Positions 17,423-21,742 of a stretch of 21,742 nt of DNA are shown here, piece by piece (the stretch's first letter is position 1; every line of letters begins with the position of its first letter). The notes under the pieces are model-generated. The model saw nothing but the letters and a program-made list of their open reading frames with translations. It was not told the origin of the DNA and did no database searches. Both the position numbers and the translations under genes were made by a program. The stretch covers positions 1 to 21,742 of the forward strand of contig JAWUVZ010000098.1 in assembly GCA_034112105.1 (NCBI GenBank), given 5' to 3'. The stretch comes from Glaciecola sp034112105. Lineage in GTDB: Bacteria; Pseudomonadota; Gammaproteobacteria; Enterobacterales; Alteromonadaceae.

Positions 17423-17659
17423 ATGACGAATCAATGTGATGAACAAACTTTAAATCATACTCTAGGAATATGTATAGCTGTTGGTTCCGGAATCGGTTCA
17501 GCCTTAGGTGTAACTTTTGGTGTTATTTTTGACGTTTTGAGTTTTAGTTTAGGCGTGGGCATCGCTATTGGAACTGGTTTAGGTGTTGCGATTGGCTCAA
17601 TGTTACAAGCTAAAAAAACAGCTTTGATGCAAGGTATACCCAATAAAGCAATAAAGTAG
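17423..17659 (+). CDS. Small glycine-zipper membrane protein, hypothetical
   Basis: A 78-residue protein starting at ATG 17423 with a strong AAGGAAAG 4 nt upstream. Residues about 14-60 form two hydrophobic helices rich in spaced glycines (GICIAVGSGIGSALGVTFGV and GVGIAIGTGLGVAIGSM), the GxxxG glycine-zipper pattern of tightly packed or oligomeric membrane helices. The ends are polar: MTNQCDEQTLNH at the front and AKKTALMQG behind. I know similar short glycine-zipper proteins in many bacteria but no assigned function. It stands alone downstream of the dyad at 17339 and is followed by a weak inverted repeat (GACATTT/AAATGTC, 17693-17717). Confidence 0.65.
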   Translation: MTNQCDEQTLNHTLGICIAVGSGIGSALGVTFGVIFDVLSFSLGVGIAIGTGLGVAIGSMLQAKKTALMQGIPNKAIK

Positions 17660-17784
17660 GAAAATTTAAAGTTGGCTGCTTTCACTGCGTTCGACATTTT
17701 ATCCTACTACAAATGTCCTTTTACTGAGGTGTTATATGGTCAACAGAAGTCCGCTATTATCTCGTCTTGAAGGAGACACATGAA

Positions 17785-18198
17785 ATGAATCGTGTTATCA
17801 ATGTAAAGCTCAATATCGCTTGCTGGATATTTGTGGTTATGGCTTTCTTACTGGCTGTGCAAGGAGTCATTGATGGGCTTCCTATGCACGGATTTGACCA
17901 GAGCTGGCCAGATCATGCCCGATTTCATATAACATGGGCAACTGTCAGCAAAGTAGGCTTTTGCATCACAGTTGGAATGATTGCTCTTATTCCCTTTCGA
18001 AAAGCGGAAAGATGGAGCTGGTGGGCTTTATTGGTTTTTACAGTGTTTGGCAACATATCACTTCTACCAGCTGCAATTTGGCAGGGAAGTGGTCCAAGAG
18101 CGGGATTTGAAATACCAATTTTAATTGGTTTAATCGCACTGTTGGCAGGGTTAGTACTTAGTTTTCGTGTTGGTTTCCCAAGTAGGGAGGACACATAA
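17785..18198 (+). CDS. Four-helix inner-membrane protein, uncharacterised
   Basis: A 137-residue integral membrane protein with four predicted helices at about 10-28, 52-70, 78-98 and 110-128. I chose ATG 17785 because AAGGAG (17770-17775) lies 9 nt before it; a TTG at 17767 overlaps this Shine-Dalgarno and is unlikely. Between helices 1 and 2 is a conserved-looking segment, WPDHARFH, that I recall from uncharacterised four-helix proteins of similar size; its two histidines could bind a ligand, but that is speculation. It ends in a polar FPSREDT tail. No co-transcribed partner is evident. Confidence 0.65.
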   Translation: MNRVINVKLNIACWIFVVMAFLLAVQGVIDGLPMHGFDQSWPDHARFHITWATVSKVGFCITVGMIALIPFRKAERWSWWALLVFTVFGNISLLPAAIWQGSGPRAGFEIPILIGLIALLAGLVLSFRVGFPSREDT

Positions 18199-18212
18199 GT
18201 TTATCAACGAAC

Positions 18213-18233
18213 GCCACTTCGTGGCTTCGCCAC
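18213..18233. repeat. Alternating hairpin module after the four-helix protein gene
   Basis: GCCAC-TTC-GTGGC-TTC-GCCAC can form two mutually exclusive 5-bp hairpins sharing the central GTGGC. It starts 15 nt after the preceding stop. There is no U-run, so it is a poor intrinsic terminator and may be a REP-like element. Confidence 0.4.
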
Positions 18234-18484
18234 AGGGTGCCCATTATACAGCCTCGTTAATGTCCGCTATAGAGCATAGTTCTATCAGCAACTGAATATC
18301 CTCAATCACGGCTGATCGCTCGGAGCTGTCCCTTTAATCGATTTTGAAGACAGGCAGGTAATGCGCTTTGGAGTCTTTAACAAGCACTATAATGGTTTTT
18401 CAAAAATAGCATTGAAGTAAGAGCAATCGCTGTTTAAGTCTTCTCTGAGTTTTTAAATTTGTTGATATACTAATAGCAATAGAT
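18234..18484. other. Non-coding stretch upstream of the VWA promoter
   Basis: I see no gene, RNA gene or strong repeat here. Stops are frequent in all frames and the base composition becomes AT-rich toward the promoter. Confidence 0.4.
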
Positions 18485-18541
18485 CCGACAGAGAATGCAT
18501 ACTGTATGTATAATATACAGTGTCAGTATTGTCATATACTG
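18485..18541 (+). promoter_or_regulatory. Promoter with two dyads ahead of the VWA/J-domain pair
   Basis: CCGACA (18485-18490) and a perfect TATAAT (18509-18514), 18 bp apart, form a sigma-70 candidate about 100 bp before the VWA start. The -10 sits in the centre of a perfect 7-N7-7 dyad, ACTGTAT/ATACAGT (18501-18521). A second dyad, CAGTAT-N6-ATACTG (18524-18541), covers the expected start site. Both are built from the same ATACTG word. CTGT...ACAG is spaced by 11, not 8, so this is not a standard LexA box. Confidence 0.45.
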
Positions 18542-18616
18542 AATTGCCTATTAAGTATTGAGCCAAACATTAAATTGATTTATTTATTTTAGATTTACCA
18601 TAAATAGGGGAATTAT

Positions 18617-19315
18617 ATCACCTCAAGTCTTCCTGATAAAAAGTCGAGCGCCCTAGATGTTCAGGCATTTATTGGCAAGGTCAAAAACACCTCGTTGACC
18701 ACTAGTGTAGACAAAGGCAGATTAATATTTGCGATGGATGCCACAGCAAGCCGTGAGCGCTGCTGGGATATGGCTAGTCAAAAACATGCGGCAATGTTTG
18801 CCGAAGCAGATAAGGTCAGTGCACTTAGCGTGCAGCTTTGCTATTACCGAGGGATGGGAGAGTTTACAGCGCTTACTTGGACAAGTGGCGCGGAGGAAAT
18901 CAAGCAAGCATTACTTTCTGTAAGATGTTTAGCCGGACAAACCCAGATTGCTAAAGTACTAGCACATGCATTGCATGAGACTCGCACAAGCAAAGTTAAC
19001 GCACTGGTATTTGTCGGTGATTGTGTCGAAGAAAACTCGGATTCACTTGAAGCCTTAGCAGGCCAGCTGGGAATACTCAATCTTCCTTTATTTGTTTTTC
19101 AGGAGGGGAAAGATCCAAAGGTTGGAAGTATCTTTTCAACGCTAGCTAAATTGAGTGGTGGTGCGCATTGCCAGTTTGATCAAGGCAGTGCAAAAGAGTT
19201 AGGTCAGCTATTAGCCGCGGTTGCGGTTTATGCATCGGGCGGTAAAGCTGCTTTGGAAAGTAATTTATTGAGCAGGGATGCGAGCGTGCGCCGGTTATTG
19301 CAGCAGCTAAAATAA
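18617..19315 (+). CDS. von Willebrand factor A domain protein, apparent AUC start
   Basis: A VWA-fold protein of 232 residues if translation starts at ATC 18617. The metal-site motif is DATAS (Asp41-Ser45), a DxTxS variant of the MIDAS DxSxS. It is followed by VSALSVQLCYYRGMGEF, VRCLAGQTQIAKVLAHAL and ALVFVGDCVEE, the strands and later MIDAS-side loops of the fold. Ahead of the first usual start codon (TTG 18695) the same frame encodes a plausible N-terminus (TSSLPDKKSSALDVQAFIGKV). An AGGGGA at 18606-18611 lies 5 nt before ATC, while TTG has only AAGG at 14 nt. There is no signal peptide, so it is cytoplasmic. The gene is followed by a J-domain membrane protein. I recall the same pairing in alphaproteobacteria; its function is unknown. 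Confidence 0.72.
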   Translation: MTSSLPDKKSSALDVQAFIGKVKNTSLTTSVDKGRLIFAMDATASRERCWDMASQKHAAMFAEADKVSALSVQLCYYRGMGEFTALTWTSGAEEIKQALLSVRCLAGQTQIAKVLAHALHETRTSKVNALVFVGDCVEENSDSLEALAGQLGILNLPLFVFQEGKDPKVGSIFSTLAKLSGGAHCQFDQGSAKELGQLLAAVAVYASGGKAALESNLLSRDASVRRLLQQLK

Positions 19316-19429
19316 TCATGATTAGATAGACGTCAATAATCCAACTGTTCCCACGGAAATAATAATACCGTAAAGTAGAGAATGATTGGCTTTGTGGCTT
19401 AATTGATACCTCAAATAAGTGAAAACACT

Positions 19430-20191
19430 ATGATAGTATTTGTCGCTTTAATAGCGATTTTCATCGTCATCTATATCACAGCGGGATATATTCGAACCCT
19501 AAAACGGGAACAAATAAAGAAAGTGGGTGCGAAAGTGGGTGTGCTCACGCTAATCACAACGTTGGTCTTGCTAACGGTAACTGGAAAGCTCTATATTTTG
19601 GCGGCACTGGGAACAGGTTTAGTTGTATTTGCGAAGCGATTGTTTCCATTTCTACGTTACTTTCCGCTCTTTAAAGGACTTTACCAGAAGGCTAAAGCTA
19701 AAAAGAGCTCGGGTTCTTCAAGGCATTCTACCGTTGAAACCAGCTTACTCAAAATGACCCTCGATCATGAAAGTGGTAAATTAGATGGTGAATTACTGGA
19801 CACTGTTAGCAAGGGTAAATATTTGTCTGAATTTGATCTGCCAGAATTAATCTCCCTTTATATCCTAGCTGATAAGCAATATCCTGATTCAATTGAGGTT
19901 TTGGCTGCCTATCTTGATCGTAAGTATGGGACTGACTGGCGAGAAACTGCTAACGCAGGAAATGATTCTCAAGAAAGTGCGCAAAACTCTGGCGCAAGCG
20001 ATAGTCGTGAAATGTCGATAGTTGAAGCTTATGCAGTACTCGGGCTTGCTCATAACGCAACGGAGGAAGAAGTTATTGCTGCTCACCGCAAGCTAATGCT
20101 AAAGCTCCATCCAGATAGAGGAGGCAGCAATTATCTGGCGGCAAAAATAACCCAGGCGACGGCTTTACTAGTGAGCACCGACGCCAAGTAA
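19430..20191 (+). CDS. Membrane-anchored protein with C-terminal J-domain
   Basis: A 253-residue DnaJ-like co-chaperone. It opens with a transmembrane helix (about 2-20), a second hydrophobic stretch (about 37-69), then a basic linker (KAKAKKSSGSSRH). A middle region reads MTLDHESGKLDGE and LSEFDLPELISLY. The C-terminal J-domain (about 195-250) contains the HPD tripeptide at 227-229, in HPDRGGS, like the Pam18/Tim14 class (HPDKGGS). The HPD would stimulate the ATPase of an Hsp70 (DnaK) at the membrane. The start is taken at ATG 19430, since the TTG at 19403 adds nine unremarkable residues; neither has a strong ribosome binding site. It follows the VWA gene by 114 bp on the same strand and probably belongs to the same unit. 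Confidence 0.8.
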   Translation: MIVFVALIAIFIVIYITAGYIRTLKREQIKKVGAKVGVLTLITTLVLLTVTGKLYILAALGTGLVVFAKRLFPFLRYFPLFKGLYQKAKAKKSSGSSRHSTVETSLLKMTLDHESGKLDGELLDTVSKGKYLSEFDLPELISLYILADKQYPDSIEVLAAYLDRKYGTDWRETANAGNDSQESAQNSGASDSREMSIVEAYAVLGLAHNATEEEVIAAHRKLMLKLHPDRGGSNYLAAKITQATALLVSTDAK

Positions 20192-20248
20192 GCCCGGCTG
20201 CTCGTATTTTACATTCCTACTGTTTATTCCTTATTTGGACGCGGTGCG

Positions 20249-20374
20249 TCAGTAAGCAAATGTCACTAAACCAATAATTACTGGCAAGCAAATTGCGATC
20301 ATAGCCCACAAGAGTAAGCTATTGACAGAAAGTGCCTGCCTAAGGAGACGGTCAGGTTGTTGTTTGTAGCTTAT
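20249..20374 (-). pseudogene. 41-residue single-helix membrane protein frame lacking a normal start
   Basis: In the 274-bp gap after the J-domain gene, the minus strand has a frame reading ISYKQQPDRLLRQALSVNS, then a clean hydrophobic helix (LLLWAMIAICLPVIIGLV) and TFAY before TGA. It looks like a small transmembrane protein, but the codon where ATG would be expected is ATA (20372-20374), a stop lies just upstream, and no Shine-Dalgarno is seen. It may be a gene disabled by one ATG-to-ATA change, use a rare start, or be chance. Confidence 0.3.
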
Positions 20375-20465
20375 TTTTCACACAACTAAAGTAACCACCA
20401 CATCGTATCCTCATTTAAGCAGAGTGAAGGGCATCCCGCCCTGAATTGACTTAAGGAGTGATGAT

Positions 20466-20753
20466 ATGACTCAACTCAAAAAGCAAATTAGTCCCCTTCG
20501 CCAACGCATGATAGACGAAATGAACATGCGTAAGCTCAGCTCTAAAACTCAACAATTCTATTTTCGAGCGTTAGAAAGGCTAGCAATATATCTCAAGCAC
20601 TCACCAGAGCAAGCAACATCTGAGCAAGTGCGCCAGTTTCAAATTGCACTCGTCGCGCAAGGCGCGTCAAGCGGCACTATTAATGCGACACTATCTGGTA
20701 TACACTTATTGTATTGCAAGACCCTTGACCAGCCCGAAATTGCGGATCGATAA
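20466..20753 (+). CDS. Stand-alone N-terminal core-binding domain of a tyrosine recombinase (truncated)
   Basis: A 95-residue protein with a good AAGGAG at 20453-20458, 7 nt before ATG 20466. It matches the N-terminal SAM-like DNA-binding domain of phage/IS91-associated integrases: SPLRQRMIDEMNMRKLSSKTQQFYFRALERLA, then the second helical pair SEQVRQFQIALVAQGASSGTINATLSGIHLLY, ending in TLDQPEIADR. In full-length relatives this last motif leads into the catalytic domain (Arg...His-x-x-Arg...Tyr). Here a TAA follows at once, and none of the three + frames after it shows those motifs. It is a truncated integrase or a free core-binding domain; DNA cleavage is not possible. Confidence 0.75.
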   Translation: MTQLKKQISPLRQRMIDEMNMRKLSSKTQQFYFRALERLAIYLKHSPEQATSEQVRQFQIALVAQGASSGTINATLSGIHLLYCKTLDQPEIADR

Positions 20754-21269
20754 TGTTATTAACACAATAAAAGGTAGCAAGGTGACACGTAAAACGACTA
20801 GCTCACTGACTCGAAAAAAAAACGCCACAAACATCACACCAATACCCGCCCACGCAACAACGAAATCCTCATAGCAGAGGTTCGAAGGTAAACCACCGCG
20901 GTTTCGTTCACTGTGCTTATTATGACGCTACTATTATTATTCAATACGAGTCGATTTATAAGGTGTTGATGAACGAGCACAAGGCAAATTAACACTATAG
21001 ATTTGTCTAAATACAACAATATCTTATGGATGATGGCAGGTCTGAGCGGTCATCGGAAGTAATGCAGGAAATTATCGTCACATTGTGCCTCTTAAGTAAC
21101 GGGTTGACTTTTGAATATTTTATAAGGCCATATAAAATAATAGCTCGACAGGTTTATGGGGTATCTTTTATTTTAAACTTAGGCATACTGGCATCTCTAA
21201 AATCCCAGAACGACGTTAGTTACTCTGGAAAAGAGGAAAGCTAACTGTGTTTATTTCAGAAGTAGAATA
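20754..21269. other. Gene-poor stretch after the truncated integrase
   Basis: No recognisable gene lies here. The catalytic half of the recombinase is absent. Open frames occur on both strands: a 72-codon + frame at 21026-21244, starting MDDGRSERSSEV, and a 73-codon start-less minus frame at 20706-20927. Neither has a ribosome binding site or a motif I know. AAACC-ACCGC-GGTTT (around 20890-20905) is a small inverted repeat. The stretch is best read as decayed DNA. Confidence 0.4.
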
Positions 21270-21742
21270 ATGAAAATAGCCTATCCCATTTACCTTCTAG
21301 TCTCTGCTACAAGTTTGTACGTTATGACATTAAGTTGTTGCTCTGCGCAAAGTACGCCGTCTGAATTTGCCAAATTAAGTCTGGACCAGCTATTTGAGTT
21401 GAGTATTGATGAATCTCACGTTGAACAACAACGTCTTTCGCCTTGGAGCTTTGCTTATAACTTCAAGACGGTAGAATTTGATGGATACCTTGATAGTGAT
21501 AGCTCCCTCAGGCGTGATGAGGTGTGGTGGCAAGGATTGCAAGAAGTCAGAACAAGTAAAAACTTTCCTATTGTGCCGACTGTTATATCCCAGCAAGCAA
21601 AGGTGATTTCCATCGGTTATCAGTTAGGCCCCAAGTGGCGTGCACACCTGTCCGTACCTTATTTATCGCAAAACACAGATCACATCAGTATCGTAGAAAA
21701 TTATGCGCACTTTACGATTGATACCACAGGTTTAGGTGATAT
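21270..21742 (+). CDS. Probable outer-membrane beta-barrel protein, 5' part
   Basis: The frame starts at ATG 21270 and stays open to the window edge (157 codons visible). Residues 1-27 look like a Sec signal peptide (MKIAYPIYLLVSATSLYV...CSA-QS). Then comes FAKLSLDQLFELSID, a LSLeqLfel-type motif often found right after the signal in Alteromonadales outer-membrane proteins and TonB-dependent receptors. After it, alternating polar/aromatic strands appear (PWSFAYNFKTVEFDGYLD, VISIGYQLGPKWRAHLSVPYLSQ), typical of a barrel of the MetA/transporter-like type. Ribosome binding is weak (AGAAG). The exact family and substrate cannot be told from the fragment. Confidence 0.65.
   Translation, partial: MKIAYPIYLLVSATSLYVMTLSCCSAQSTPSEFAKLSLDQLFELSIDESHVEQQRLSPWSFAYNFKTVEFDGYLDSDSSLRRDEVWWQGLQEVRTSKNFPIVPTVISQQAKVISIGYQLGPKWRAHLSVPYLSQNTDHISIVENYAHFTIDTTGLGD

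Noticed and set aside
18502..18520. LexA/SOS box (CTGT...ACAG)
   Set aside because: The half sites are 11 bp apart; the gammaproteobacterial LexA box needs 8.
20870..20895. tRNA-like GGTTCGAA element
   Set aside because: The flanking bases do not pair as a T-stem and no acceptor or anticodon arm can be built.
20706..20927. Minus-strand open frame of about 73 codons with a hydrophobic middle (FVVAWAGIGVMFVAFFF)
   Set aside because: It has no usable start codon or ribosome binding site, and half of it lies antisense to or just after the integrase fragment. Composition alone does not support a gene.
21026..21244. 72-codon + strand frame (MDDGRSERSSEV...)
   Set aside because: No Shine-Dalgarno, motif or recognisable fold; kept only as part of the gene-poor stretch.

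Overview
The window looks like chromosomal DNA of a marine, low-to-moderate GC gammaproteobacterium, probably of the Alteromonadales (Glaciecola/Paraglaciecola-like). This is inferred from the gene set (MiaE, LpxH, PpiB, CysS, a lipoprotein MltD with LysM repeats, GloB beside a YafS-type methyltransferase), the codon style and the protein sequences. No database search was possible.

Region 1 (1-6927) is a drug/solute efflux operon on the + strand. It holds the 3' part of a periplasmic adaptor followed by two tandem RND permeases; the second overlaps the first by 8 bp. Both permeases carry Asp-Asn in TM4 and Asn-Asn in TM10 in place of the AcrB-type Asp-Asp and Lys. The first also has a long extra hydrophobic insert between its two halves.

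Region 2 (7085-16785) is a conserved housekeeping block: miaE (+); lpxH and ppiB (both -, ppiB upstream, with a perfect hairpin between them); cysS (+), convergent with mltD (-) across a bidirectional terminator; gloB (-), divergent from a YafS-type methyltransferase (+); and recQ (+) with a C-terminal helix-turn-helix extension. Where enterobacteria have rnhA/dnaQ near gloB and the methyltransferase, this window has recQ.

Region 3 (16786-21742) is gene-poor accessory DNA. It starts with a contiguous 20-bp repeat array preceded by TGTACAAG, closely resembling the TnsB-binding end of a Tn7-like transposon; no transposase is in the window. Next come a dyad-rich regulatory stretch, a glycine-zipper small membrane protein and a four-helix membrane protein. 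A two-gene unit follows: a von Willebrand A (VWA) protein whose best start is a non-canonical AUC, and a membrane-anchored C-terminal J-domain protein. Its promoter carries two nested dyads. After that lie a tiny membrane-protein frame lacking a normal start, a free-standing core-binding domain of a tyrosine recombinase, and the 5' end of a probable outer-membrane beta-barrel gene running off the edge.

The best candidates for something not well described are the VWA/J-domain pair with its AUC start and palindromic promoter, and the Tn7-like end next to recQ.
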